Shown here piece by piece: positions 39,812 through 48,019 of a stretch of 64,000 nt of DNA. The notes under the pieces were generated by a model that saw only the letters and a list, made by a program, of their open reading frames with translations, made no database searches and was not told where the DNA came from. The translations under genes and the position numbers were made by a program. The stretch's first letter is position 1, and every line of letters starts with the position of its first letter. This DNA is from Promicromonospora thailandica (GTDB taxonomy: Bacteria; Actinomycetota; Actinomycetes; Actinomycetales; Cellulomonadaceae), in the NCBI RefSeq assembly GCF_024171955.1, contig NZ_JAMTCS010000013.1, positions 124,001-188,000 on the forward strand. The letters run 5' to 3'.

Positions 39812-40819
39812 TCAGAGGGCCTGCGCCAGGAGGTCGGCGAACAGGGCGTCCGGGTCGACGTCCAGGCCCCGCGCGGTGAACCAGGCGCAGACCGTGCGGC
39901 AGTCGCGCAGCAGCACCTCGCTCGCGAACGGGTTCGCCACCAGGTCCACGACCTGCGGCAGGTCGATGACGACCAGCCGCTCGCCGTGCGCCAGGATGTT
40001 GTACGGCGACAGGTCGCCGTGCGCGAAGCCGAGCCGCGCCAGCACGGACATGCCGTGCGTGAGCTGCTCCCAGTACGACTCCAGCAGGTCGTCCGACGGG
40101 CGCTCGCGGGTCAGGCGGGGCGCTGCGACGACCTGCGTGCGGCCGTCGTCGTCCACCTCCTCGGTGCCCACGAACTCCATGAGCACCTCGGTGCCGTCGA
40201 TCTGGACCGGGTACGGCACCGGGGCACCCGCCGACCACGCGTCGCGCAGGGCGACGAACTCGGCGTCGGCCCACTGCGTGGCGGACACGGCGCGGCCCCA
40301 CGCCGACTTCCGGTCCTCCATGGCGCGCTGGTCGCGTGTGCGACGCACGCGCCGGCCCTCGGTGTACTCGGTGCCGCGGTGGAACTGACCGTGGTCCAGG
40401 CTGCGGTACCGCTTGGCCACCAGCAGGCAGCGCGCGGGCTCCCCGGCCGGACCCGGGGCGGCGTCCGGGGAGAGGGCACGCTCCACGAGGAACGCGTCCG
40501 CCTCCTTGCCGGTCTTGAGGATGCCGAGCTCGGTGTCGAACGCGGCGTCCCGCGTCACGAGCCAGTCCGGGACCGGCTCGGGACCGCGCTGACCCTTGGC
40601 GACGGAACGCCAGGTGGACCACCGCTGGCCGGGTCCGGGCTCGGTGGGTGCGTCGTCCGCGGAGGTGCCGCGCGCGTCGGGCTCGTCGTGCGCGTCCGGG
40701 GCGAACGTGCTCGGGTGCGGACCCTCCAGGTCCGCACGACTGACGGTGGTGCCGGCGCGGCCCTTCCTGCTCGCGGACTGGATCAGGAGGGACTTCGGTG
40801 CTTCGGGAAAACGGGGCAA
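39812..40819 (-). CDS. RIO1-type serine/threonine kinase
   Basis: 335-aa RIO kinase. After about 95 basic/disordered residues come LGILKTGKEADAFLVE (RIO phosphate-binding loop), CLLVAKRYR (lysine), FAHGDLSPYNILAHG (catalytic loop) and LVVIDLPQVVD (metal site). RIO kinases act in ribosome biogenesis in archaea and eukaryotes; their bacterial role is unclear. The start is TTG at 40819, preceded by AAGGAGCACCGTC, a clear ribosome binding site. It converges with the Lrp gene. A 23-codon ORF with a very strong ribosome binding site lies 33 nt upstream. Confidence 0.9.
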   Translation of the reverse strand: MPRFPEAPKSLLIQSASRKGRAGTTVSRADLEGPHPSTFAPDAHDEPDARGTSADDAPTEPGPGQRWSTWRSVAKGQRGPEPVPDWLVTRDAAFDTELGILKTGKEADAFLVERALSPDAAPGPAGEPARCLLVAKRYRSLDHGQFHRGTEYTEGRRVRRTRDQRAMEDRKSAWGRAVSATQWADAEFVALRDAWSAGAPVPYPVQIDGTEVLMEFVGTEEVDDDGRTQVVAAPRLTRERPSDDLLESYWEQLTHGMSVLARLGFAHGDLSPYNILAHGERLVVIDLPQVVDLVANPFASEVLLRDCRTVCAWFTARGLDVDPDALFADLLAQAL

Positions 40820-40852
40820 GACGGTGCTCCTTGATGCCGGAGCACGACCGGA

Positions 40853-40924
40853 TCAGCGCCGGGTGCTCCTGGTGACAGTGGCGTCTGCTGCCGAGAGGGC
40901 AGCCGCGCGAACGACGTCGTCCAT
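40853..40924 (-). CDS. 23-aa putative small protein upstream of RIO kinase
   Basis: ATG preceded by AGGAAGGAGGCAGTC, one of the best ribosome binding sites in the window, opens a 23-codon frame beginning MDDVVRAAALSAADATV and ending in basic residues. It ends 33 nt before the RIO kinase TTG start. It could be a leader peptide coupling translation to the kinase gene, or a free small protein. A longer in-frame reading from 41176 runs through the hairpin region and is less likely. The remaining upstream 170 nt show nothing recognisable. Confidence 0.45.
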   Translation of the reverse strand: MDDVVRAAALSAADATVTRSTRR

Positions 40925-41092
40925 GACTGCCTCCTTCCTGTCCGCGCTCACCGAGCGCACCGTGCGGGGCGAGGCCCCGAGAGCTGGCCGGTCAGCGAGC
41001 GCCGCCTGCAGGGCTGTCTCGATGACCGTGCGCCGAGCATGACATGCCCGCCCGGCGGCCCGCACATGTTTTTCCGCCTGGTCTGTCGTGAC

Positions 41093-41170
41093 GCCGTCGA
41101 GGTCGGCTCGTTGTGGCGAGATCGGTCCAGGCCTGTGCCGACCTCGCCACAACAGGCCGACCTCGACGGC
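41093..41170. repeat. Family A hairpin copy 3
   Basis: Long inverted repeat: left arm from GCCGTCGAGGTCGGCTCGTT through GAGATCGGTCC, right arm complementary with three mismatches. From GCCGTCGAGG through the right-arm ACAAC it is identical to copy 4 (about 61 nt, same orientation), 1.16 kb away on the other side of the DUF559-like gene. Confidence 0.88.
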
Positions 41171-41186
41171 GGGCAAGGGGGAGGGG

Positions 41187-42158
41187 TCAGACCAGGGGTG
41201 GGAGGAGGGGGTCAGGGCTCGTGCGGGCCTCCGGGGGGAGGTGGCGTCCGAGGCGGGCCACGAGGGCCTGGGCGTCGCGTCGGTCCTTCGCGCTGACGTG
41301 CTCGAGCGTCACGCCCGCCCGGCGGATCGCGGCGTCGCGCGCCTTCTCGCGCATGTACTCCTGGGCGGGGTCGTGACCCGGCCGCACGCCGTCGGGCCGG
41401 TACTTCACCTGGCCGTCGAACTCGATCCCGAGCGCCCACCGGGGGTATCCGAGGTCGGTGTGGAAGATGCCGTGGTCGGTCCGGACCGCCATCTGTGTCA
41501 CGGGCCGGGGCAGACCGGCCCGCAGCATCTCGTACCGGACCCACGTCTCCCAGGCGGACTGGGCGCCGGCGTCGCCCAGCGTGACGACCCGCACCGCTCG
41601 CCGGACGCCCCGCCGGCCGGTGCGGGCCTGGAGCATCGCGAGCAGGTCGTCACGGTCGGCACCGAGCCGCAGCGCCGAGTCGACGACGACGAGCGCCTCG
41701 AGCGGGTGCAGGGTGAGCGCGCAGTCGACGACCGTGCGGAGCAGCGACGTCACCGGCAGCCCGGCGGCGGTGGTGCGATCCGTGGGGGGCAGATCACCGC
41801 GGTGCCGGACGACGTCGTCCGCCGCGCGGGCGGAGGCCCGGTAGCCCTGGTAGAGGTGTGTGCGGTCCGGCACCGTCCAGACGCGGCAGCCCAGGAGCAG
41901 GGCTGCGGTCGCATGGCTGAACACATGGTCGGCACGCAGCTGCGCGTGCAGGGCGCGGGCGCACGCCAGCGCCCGGTTCCGTCGCTCGCGTGGACCTGCG
42001 GCGGGACCGTCGGTCCGGATGCTCCCGACCGCGCAGTAGGCACCCCGGCGCACCCGGACGATGTCGCCGCTGCGGCGGTCCCTGACGAGCTGGTTCCGGT
42101 CACGCTCGGCGGAGAGCACGACGGAGGGGATGACGACGGGCGGAAGCTCTGGGCTCAT
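41187..42158 (-). CDS. AbiEi/DUF559-like protein (Vsr-fold nuclease candidate)
   Basis: 323-aa protein. The N-terminal part (about residues 15-75) resembles the winged-helix AbiEi antitoxin-type domain (LVRDRRSGDIVRVRRGAYCA). A middle region (FSHATAALLLG, TTAAGLPVTSLLRTVVDCA) is typical of this actinobacterial family. The C-terminal part (about 225-310) fits the DUF559/Vsr endonuclease fold, with TDLGYPRWALGIEFDGQVKY and a later KARDAAIRRAGV. Asp-x-Gly-Tyr-Pro followed by Glu-Phe-Asp-Gly is the expected PD-(D/E)xK-like core. The gene is flanked by direct copies of a family A hairpin. No partner toxin is beside it. Function unknown. Confidence 0.72.
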   Translation of the reverse strand: MSPELPPVVIPSVVLSAERDRNQLVRDRRSGDIVRVRRGAYCAVGSIRTDGPAAGPRERRNRALACARALHAQLRADHVFSHATAALLLGCRVWTVPDRTHLYQGYRASARAADDVVRHRGDLPPTDRTTAAGLPVTSLLRTVVDCALTLHPLEALVVVDSALRLGADRDDLLAMLQARTGRRGVRRAVRVVTLGDAGAQSAWETWVRYEMLRAGLPRPVTQMAVRTDHGIFHTDLGYPRWALGIEFDGQVKYRPDGVRPGHDPAQEYMREKARDAAIRRAGVTLEHVSAKDRRDAQALVARLGRHLPPEARTSPDPLLPPLV

Positions 42159-42254
42159 CCCCTGAGTGCATCAGCACCGGCCCCGCGCGGGGGTCGTCAG
42201 GCGAACCCTGTGGACAGGCATCACCCTGTGGTTCCTCTCCGGCCCAGCCGTGGC

Positions 42255-42330
42255 GCCGTCGAGGTCGGCTCGTTGTGGCGAGATCGGTCCAGGCCTGTGC
42301 CGACCTCGCCACAACGAGCCGACCTCGGCG
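42255..42330. repeat. Family A hairpin copy 4
   Basis: Core arms GAGGTCGGCTCGTTGTGGCG and complement (42261-42326). Same left arm, GAGATCGGTCC element and loop as copy 3. It lies 20 nt beyond the stop codon of the kinase gene on the minus strand and so could also end that transcript. Confidence 0.88.
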
Positions 42331-42349
42331 CAGCAACCAGCCCAGAGGC

Positions 42350-44656
42350 TCAGTTGTTCCAGGGGAGGGCGTCCTCCAGGGACTTCCACAGGGAGTCGCG
42401 CACGTCGTCGGTGGTGTCCTGGACGCCCTGCTCGAAGTCCTCCTGGAGCTGCTCGCGCTGCTCCTGCAGGGAGTCGCGCGCGTCCTGCGTGACCTGCTGG
42501 GCGTAGCCCACCACGCCCTGCACGGCGATCACGATCACCCAGACCACCACGACCAGCCAGAACGGCCAGGTCCGGCCGCCGCGCCGGGTCCGCACCGCAC
42601 GGAACAGGTTGACGATCGCCGAGGTCACGATGCCCAGCAGCGGGATCGACAGCTCCGCCAGGCGCGGCGCCCACACCGGGTCGAGGTTCAGCAGCACCAC
42701 TCCGAGGTCGCCGAGCGCGGCGAACAGCGGCAGCGCGGCGGCGTTCGGCATCACGTCGAACCCCGGCAGCAGGCGCACGAGCTGGTAGACGGCCAGCGCG
42801 AGCAGGATGCGCGGGATCCAGCCGGCCAGTGTCGCCACCACACCGAACCCGCCGCCGGTGTCGCGGCGCTGGTCGTCGCGGGAGCGCGCGGGGTCGCGCG
42901 CGCCGCGGGAGTCCTCGCGCAGGTCGTCGTCGCGACGGGTGGGTGCCGGGGCGGGTGGCTGGGGTCGTGCGGCGGGCTGCGGTGCGGTCGCGGGGCCGGG
43001 CATCGGGCCGGGCGCCGTGGCGGACGCCGGGACCGGCCGGGTCCCGGACGTCTGGCCCTGCATCATCCGACCCGGCGGCGGCCCCGGCCGGAACGCCGGC
43101 GCCACCTGCGTGGCCTGCTGGTGGGTGACCGGGGCCGTGCGCCGGGTCGGGTCGGCCGCCGGGCGCGGGGGAGCGGGCGTCGTCGGCACGCCGGGCAGCG
43201 GCAGGCCGTGGCGCTGCCGGTAGGCGACCCAGCCGTCGTAGGTGTCGGCGTAGCCCTCGGGCGTGAACGCCGGGGCCCAGCGCATCGCGGCCCAGAGGTA
43301 GTCCTTGATCTCGGCGGGGGCGCGCCCGCCGGCCCGCTGCGGCCCGACGGCGGACAGGTACACCGAGATGACCTCCGTCGCGGCGCCGTCGAACCCGTCG
43401 CCGTGCACCTGGTGCAGCCGGCCCATGAGCTGCTGGTCGTAGACCAGGTTGGTCATGGGCTCGCCCTGCTGCACCGGGTTGCTCGCGAGGGGGCTGGTGG
43501 GCGCGACGGCGCCCGTGGGCGCACCGCTGCCGGTCAGCACCTCGGTGACCAGCCCGCGCTCGACGGTCGTGGCGTCGGCGGCGGCCAGCAGCGACGGGTC
43601 GAGGCCCGCTCCGCCGGCGGAGAGCTCCGCGACCGTCCGCGACAGGTTGTGCAGCGGTGGCCGGTCCTCGGGCCGGTGCCGCGTCATGGCCAGCACGAGC
43701 GGCAGCAGCCGCTGGTCGAGCGGTCCGACGTCGGCCGGCGTGAGGTCGCGCCCCGCGAAGTTGAGGTCGTTCGGCAGCTGTCCCGTGGCGAGGAAGATCA
43801 GCAGCAGACCCAGGCTGAACACGTCCGAGCGGGCGTGGGGCTTGCGCACGAACAGCTCGGGCGCCATGTAGGAGATGGTGCCGGCCGCGTGCGTCGACGT
43901 GCTGGTGCCGTGCCCCTTGGCGATGCCGAGGTCGATCAGCACGTACCGGTCGGGCGCCGCGATGATGTTCGCCGGCTTCACGTCGCGGTGCAGGAAGTGC
44001 TCCTCCTGGAGCACGGCGAGGGCGTCGAGCACGTCGTCGGCGACGCGCAGCACCTCGTGCGGCGGCAGGGGACCCTCGGCGGACACCCGCTGGGCGAGCG
44101 TCGGCCCGGGCACCAGCTCCATGGCGAACCAGGGCGTCGCCGAGCGCAGGTCGGCGGACACCAGCCGCGGGAAGCCCCGCCCGGCCAGCCGGTCCAGCAG
44201 CGCGGCCTCACCCACGAACCGGTCCAGCGAGCCGTGCTCGGCGTTCGTCAGCACCTTGAGCGCCACCTCGCCGCCCTGTCCGAGGGCGCGGTACACGTGC
44301 GCGAACCCGCCGTGCCCGAGCGACCCCACGAGCTGGTACGGGCCGAGCACCTCGCCCGTGGCGGGGATGCGCGGCGGGGCCGGCGTCGTCGGCGCGGCGG
44401 ACGACGGCGCCCCGGGAACCCCCGGCCCGACCGGACCCGACGGCACGGCGCCGGTCCGCGGGACACCCGCCTGGGCCGAGCCCGTCCGTCCGGCGGGCGT
44501 CTGCGGTCCCGACGGCGCCACGACCCGGGTCGGCGACGTCTGCGGCGGCATCACCCGGGCGGTGCCGGGCGGGGGCACGACGGCGGTCCGGTCGACGCCC
44601 CGGGCCGGCGGTCCGGCGGGGCCTACGGCCGGCGTACGGGTGGTCTCGTCGGACAA
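42350..44656 (-). CDS. PknB-type Ser/Thr kinase with C-terminal membrane domain
   Basis: 768-aa kinase. A Pro/Thr-rich N-terminus (1-95) precedes the kinase domain (about 100-370): GHGGFAHVYRAL, EVALKVLTN, FLHRDVKPANIIAAP, IDLGIAKGH and ISYMAPELF. A middle domain (about 425-490) and a disordered Pro/Arg linker follow. The terminal membrane domain (about 610-725; IPRILLALAVYQLVRLLPGF) ends in an acidic amphipathic tail rich in Gln/Asp/Glu. The membrane domain and tail are closely matched by the next gene upstream, which has no kinase. Leader about 40 nt with GAGGAGCC. Confidence 0.92.
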   Translation of the reverse strand: MSDETTRTPAVGPAGPPARGVDRTAVVPPPGTARVMPPQTSPTRVVAPSGPQTPAGRTGSAQAGVPRTGAVPSGPVGPGVPGAPSSAAPTTPAPPRIPATGEVLGPYQLVGSLGHGGFAHVYRALGQGGEVALKVLTNAEHGSLDRFVGEAALLDRLAGRGFPRLVSADLRSATPWFAMELVPGPTLAQRVSAEGPLPPHEVLRVADDVLDALAVLQEEHFLHRDVKPANIIAAPDRYVLIDLGIAKGHGTSTSTHAAGTISYMAPELFVRKPHARSDVFSLGLLLIFLATGQLPNDLNFAGRDLTPADVGPLDQRLLPLVLAMTRHRPEDRPPLHNLSRTVAELSAGGAGLDPSLLAAADATTVERGLVTEVLTGSGAPTGAVAPTSPLASNPVQQGEPMTNLVYDQQLMGRLHQVHGDGFDGAATEVISVYLSAVGPQRAGGRAPAEIKDYLWAAMRWAPAFTPEGYADTYDGWVAYRQRHGLPLPGVPTTPAPPRPAADPTRRTAPVTHQQATQVAPAFRPGPPPGRMMQGQTSGTRPVPASATAPGPMPGPATAPQPAARPQPPAPAPTRRDDDLREDSRGARDPARSRDDQRRDTGGGFGVVATLAGWIPRILLALAVYQLVRLLPGFDVMPNAAALPLFAALGDLGVVLLNLDPVWAPRLAELSIPLLGIVTSAIVNLFRAVRTRRGGRTWPFWLVVVVWVIVIAVQGVVGYAQQVTQDARDSLQEQREQLQEDFEQGVQDTTDDVRDSLWKSLEDALPWNN

Positions 44657-44702
44657 GCAGGGCTCCTCAGCAGTGCACCGAAACCGGTGGCGGACCTGAG
44701 AA

Positions 44703-44711
44703 AACCTATCA
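44703..44711 (-). promoter_or_regulatory. Extended -10 TGATAGGTT of second kinase gene
   Basis: Minus-strand TGATAGGTT followed by TTCTC, about 46 nt before the ATG. Matches the elements at 34053 and 46106. Confidence 0.5.
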
Positions 44712-44806
44712 GCGTCCCGTCGTTGCGCCTGGTCGTGCGCGTGGCAGGTGTGGTGCCGGTTTCGTGCCGACGTCGCCCGGCGGAACCGCCCGCTGAGGCC
44801 GTCCGG

Positions 44807-46057
44807 TCAGCCGTTCCCGCCGGGCAGGGCGTCCTCGAGCTGCTCCGTGACGTTCTCCTGGAGGTTCTCGGTGGCGTTCTCCTGCGCGTCCTCGACGCTG
44901 CGCTCCAGCTCCTCGCGGGCCGCGTCCTCGGCGTCCTGCTTCGCGTCGTCGATGCCCTGGTCCACCGACTGCCGGACGTCCTGCTGCACGTTCTCGGCGG
45001 CGTCCTGCGCGTAGCCGACGATGCCCCCGACCGCGAACACCACGATCCACGCGAACACGACCAGACCGTACGGCCAGACCGTGAGCGACGTGCCCAGCGA
45101 GCGGATCGTGTTGAGCACCGCGGCCAGCGCCATGCCGAGCACGGGGATGGTCAGGTTGGCCGCCTGGTCCGACCACTCCGGGTTCAGGTTGAGCATGTTG
45201 AGCACGCCGTCGCCGATCCCGCGGAACAGGGGGAACTGCGCCACGTCGGGCATGACGTCGAAACCGGGGATCAGCCGGACGAGCTGGTAGACGCTCAGCA
45301 CCAGCAGCAGGCGCGGGATCCACGCGAGCCCGGCACCCGCGACGGCGCCGTCGGGGCCACGGTCGCGGTCGTCGTCGCGGTCCCGGCGCGGGGCGGGCGG
45401 CGTCGGCTGGGGCGGGTAGCCCTGGCGGTCGCCGAAGGGCTGGCCCGGTGCCTGGCCCTGCCCCTGGCCGGGCTGGGCGTAGGCGGCGGGCTGCCCGTAC
45501 CCCTGCTGCCCGTACCCCTGCTGTCCGTACCCCTGCTGTTCGTACCCCTGGTTCGGCTGCCCGTAGCCCTGCCGGCCCGGTGCGCCCGGCTGGGGGTAGC
45601 CGGGCTGCTGGTACCCCTGCTGCTGTCCCTGGACCGGCTGGTAGGCCTGGGTAGCGTCGCCCTGGACCGGCCGGTACACCTGGGTCGCGTCGCCCTGCCC
45701 GGCGCCCGCGTCCCCGCCGTACCCGCCCTGCGCCGACTCGTACGGCCGGTAGGGACGCGCGGGCGGCGGCGTCGCGGCCCGGAAGTCGCGTCCGGTGCCC
45801 GACGGCGGCAGCACCTGCGTGGGGTCGGCGTACGAGCCGCCCTGCGCCTGGTCGGTGTACCCGCCGCCCTGAGTGGGCGGCATCGCCTGGGTCCGGTCGG
45901 CCGCCTGCTCCGCCTGGACCGCGTCCATCCGCTCCGTCGCGGCATACGATGACGGAGCACCGGGATGCGCGCCCGGGCGCCCCGGACGAGCCGGAGGTCG
46001 CTGGATCTGCGTGGGGTCGTCCGCCGGAGGAATACGGCGGGTGGGCTCGTCGGACAC
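44807..46057 (-). CDS. Kinase-less paralogue of the kinase membrane domain
   Basis: 416-aa membrane protein of unknown function. It opens MSDEPTRR, like the neighbouring kinase's MSDETTR. A Gln/Gly/Tyr-rich low-complexity stretch (about 140-195, with repeated QQGYG units) follows. The C-terminal domain (about 245-355) begins [20 protein letters not shown] and continues [12 protein letters not shown], matching the kinase's IPRILLALAVYQLVRLLPGF and VGYAQQVTQDAR. It ends in a 60-residue acidic amphipathic helix (about 355-416) ending LEDALPGGN (kinase: LEDALPWNN). It appears to be a duplicate that lost, or never had, the kinase domain. Leader contains GAGGAGCC. Confidence 0.78.
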   Translation of the reverse strand: MSDEPTRRIPPADDPTQIQRPPARPGRPGAHPGAPSSYAATERMDAVQAEQAADRTQAMPPTQGGGYTDQAQGGSYADPTQVLPPSGTGRDFRAATPPPARPYRPYESAQGGYGGDAGAGQGDATQVYRPVQGDATQAYQPVQGQQQGYQQPGYPQPGAPGRQGYGQPNQGYEQQGYGQQGYGQQGYGQPAAYAQPGQGQGQAPGQPFGDRQGYPPQPTPPAPRRDRDDDRDRGPDGAVAGAGLAWIPRLLLVLSVYQLVRLIPGFDVMPDVAQFPLFRGIGDGVLNMLNLNPEWSDQAANLTIPVLGMALAAVLNTIRSLGTSLTVWPYGLVVFAWIVVFAVGGIVGYAQDAAENVQQDVRQSVDQGIDDAKQDAEDAAREELERSVEDAQENATENLQENVTEQLEDALPGGNG

Positions 46058-46105
46058 GCGGAGGCTCCTCGGTTGTGGTCCGGTTTCGACACCTGTTTGC
46101 GCGAG

Positions 46106-46114
46106 AACCTACCA
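46106..46114 (-). promoter_or_regulatory. Extended -10 TGGTAGGTT of membrane paralogue gene
   Basis: Minus-strand TGGTAGGTT followed by CTCGC, about 49 nt before the ATG. Shared with both kinase genes. Confidence 0.5.
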
Positions 46115-46224
46115 GGTGGGGTGAATGCCCCGTTGGGGTGGCCAGCCGGGCGAAGATGGCCGACCCTTGCATCGGGGGCGGGCCACGCAATGCCGCCGCT
46201 CCCAAGGAACTTCGGAGGAAACGC

Positions 46225-47955
46225 ATGAGCTCTGACACCGTGCCCCGCTGGCCCCGGATCGACGCGATCGTCCGCGAGGACGGCTCCGGAGAGGTGACGA
46301 TCGACGGCACCTTCCACGCCATCAGCGCCGGCAGCCTCGAGGAGGCGCGCGTGGAGGTGCTGCGCCGGGTCACGGAGAACGCGGCGCGCGTGGGCCGGCC
46401 GGTCCGTGCCTCGGCGACCGGGCCCGAGGGGCTCTGGAACCTGATCGTGCACCCGGACGGCACCGTGGTCCCCGAGGAGGACGAGCTCGCCCCGTCGTCG
46501 CCGGTGTCGTCCCCGACCCCGCAGGCTCCGCCCGCCGCGGCCCCGGGGTCCGTGTTCGAGCCGCCCGCCCAGCAGCAACAGCCTCAGCAGCAACAGCCCC
46601 AGCAGAGCGAGCCGCGGGACGAGCCGGGACCGGCCGGCCCCGGACCGGGCGACCTCGACGCGGAGGACACGGTGCGCCGCCTCCCCACCCGGCCGGACGC
46701 CGGAACCCCCGGCCCGGCCGGCCCGCCCGGCCCGGGCGGCGCGCCCGGTACCTTCACCCCCGAGCCGGCCGTCGGCACCGGCCCCGGCATCGAACCCGGT
46801 CCAGCGGCAGCGGACGGCCCGCGGGCCGCAGGGCAGCAGCCCTTGCCGGACTTCACGCCGGACCCCGTGCCGGACGCCGGGCCCGGCCCCGCCCCCTCGT
46901 CTGCGGCGGCAGCACCCCTCGACCCAGCTCCTCTCGACTCCGTGCCCGGCCCCGCAGGACCCGTGGACACCGTCCCGGGGAGCACCGGCGCTCCGTCGTC
47001 GGACACGCGGAGCGGCGAGGGGCCGCGCTCGCGGCGCGAGGTGCGCGAGTCCTTCCTCACCCACCAGCAGGACGAGGAGCCGGCCACGCGCGGCTTCCGC
47101 GGCGTGCTGACGCGCATCGGCATCCGCGTGGGGCCGAGCGAGGACGAGCGGGCCGAGCGGGCCGACGAGCGCGCCGTGAGCCAGCACTGGCCCGGCCCGC
47201 GCACCATCTCGATGGTCAACGGCAAGGGCGGCGCCGGCAAGACGCCGTCGACGGTGCTGCTCGCGGCGGTCTTCGCGCAGTTCGGCGGCGCGGGCGTGGT
47301 CACGTGGGACAACAACCAGACGCGCGGCACGCTGGGCTGGCGCACCGAGCAGGGGCCCCACGAGTCGACGCTGCTGGACCTGCTGCCGCAGACCGACCGG
47401 CTCCTGGGCCCGTCGGCGCAGGCCGCCGACCTCGCCCGGTACGTGCACCACCAGACCCGCGACCGGTACGACGTGCTGCGCTCCAAGCCCATCGCGATGG
47501 CGAACGAGCAGCGCATCGAGCCGCAGGACGTCGACGCGATCCACGCGGTGCTCTCGAAGTACTACCGGATGATCCTCATCGACTCCGGCAACGACGAGTC
47601 CGACCCGATGTGGCAGCGGATGATCGACCTGACCGACCAGCTCGTGGTCGCCACCACCACCCGCGACGACCACGCCGAGGCCGGGGCCCTGCTCCTGGAG
47701 GCGCTGGCCACCCGGGACGGTCGCTCGGCGTACCTGGCGCAGCAGGCGGTCGTCGTGGTGAGCCAGGCCGACCAGAAGGAACCGCCGAGCGAGCTCGAGC
47801 GCGTGGCGGACGGCTACCGGTCGCTGGCCCGCGCCGTGGTGACGATCCCGTTCGACCCGGCGATGGTCGACGGGCACCTGCGGTACGGCGCCCTGCGCCC
47901 CGACACACGCCGCGCCTGGCTCGCGGCCGGCGCCGCGGTGGCCGGCGGCCTGTGA
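46225..47955 (+). CDS. ParA/MinD-like ATPase with Pro/Gln-rich linker (EspI-like layout)
   Basis: 576-aa protein. A small folded N-terminal domain (about residues 1-90) is followed by a Pro/Gln/Gly-rich linker (about 92-270). The C-terminal ParA/MinD-type ATPase (about 325-576) has NGKGGAGKTPSTV at the deviant Walker A, YYRMILIDSGND as the Walker B strand and VVVVSQADQKEP as the base-binding strand. The Walker A has Pro after GKT where Thr/Ser is usual. Similar domain order occurs in EspI-type ATPases near type VII secretion genes, but no ESX genes are here. Strong ribosome binding site CGGAGGAAACGC. It is divergent from the kinase-less paralogue. Confidence 0.83.
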   Translation: MSSDTVPRWPRIDAIVREDGSGEVTIDGTFHAISAGSLEEARVEVLRRVTENAARVGRPVRASATGPEGLWNLIVHPDGTVVPEEDELAPSSPVSSPTPQAPPAAAPGSVFEPPAQQQQPQQQQPQQSEPRDEPGPAGPGPGDLDAEDTVRRLPTRPDAGTPGPAGPPGPGGAPGTFTPEPAVGTGPGIEPGPAAADGPRAAGQQPLPDFTPDPVPDAGPGPAPSSAAAAPLDPAPLDSVPGPAGPVDTVPGSTGAPSSDTRSGEGPRSRREVRESFLTHQQDEEPATRGFRGVLTRIGIRVGPSEDERAERADERAVSQHWPGPRTISMVNGKGGAGKTPSTVLLAAVFAQFGGAGVVTWDNNQTRGTLGWRTEQGPHESTLLDLLPQTDRLLGPSAQAADLARYVHHQTRDRYDVLRSKPIAMANEQRIEPQDVDAIHAVLSKYYRMILIDSGNDESDPMWQRMIDLTDQLVVATTTRDDHAEAGALLLEALATRDGRSAYLAQQAVVVVSQADQKEPPSELERVADGYRSLARAVVTIPFDPAMVDGHLRYGALRPDTRRAWLAAGAAVAGGL

Positions 47956-47960
47956 CCCCG

Positions 47961-47992
47961 GCCCGGCCGGCCCGGTGCCGGGCCGGCCGGGC
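47961..47992. terminator. Bidirectional terminator between convergent genes
   Basis: Perfect 15-bp stem GCCCGGCCGGCCCGG and complement with a 2-nt loop, between the ParA-like gene and the convergent DUF457-like gene. Confidence 0.75.
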
Positions 47993-48019
47993 GCTCACGC
48001 GCCGCGCCGCGCGGGGCGG

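Noticed and set aside
40853-41176. 107-codon minus-strand frame upstream of the RIO kinase
   Set aside because: Its first part is read from the family A hairpin and has no domain features. Only the last 23 codons have a convincing ribosome binding site.
41187-42158. AbiEi-like gene considered as a complete toxin-antitoxin pair
   Set aside because: No AbiEii-type nucleotidyltransferase gene is adjacent; the neighbours are hairpins and unrelated genes.
41093-42330. Repeated hairpins considered as a CRISPR array
   Set aside because: Copies are over 1 kb apart with a gene between them. There are no regular spacers and no cas genes.
42350-47955. Kinase/ParA-like locus considered as part of a type VII (ESX) secretion system
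   Set aside because: No EccC, WXG100, EccD or mycosin genes are present; only the EspI-like domain order hints at it.
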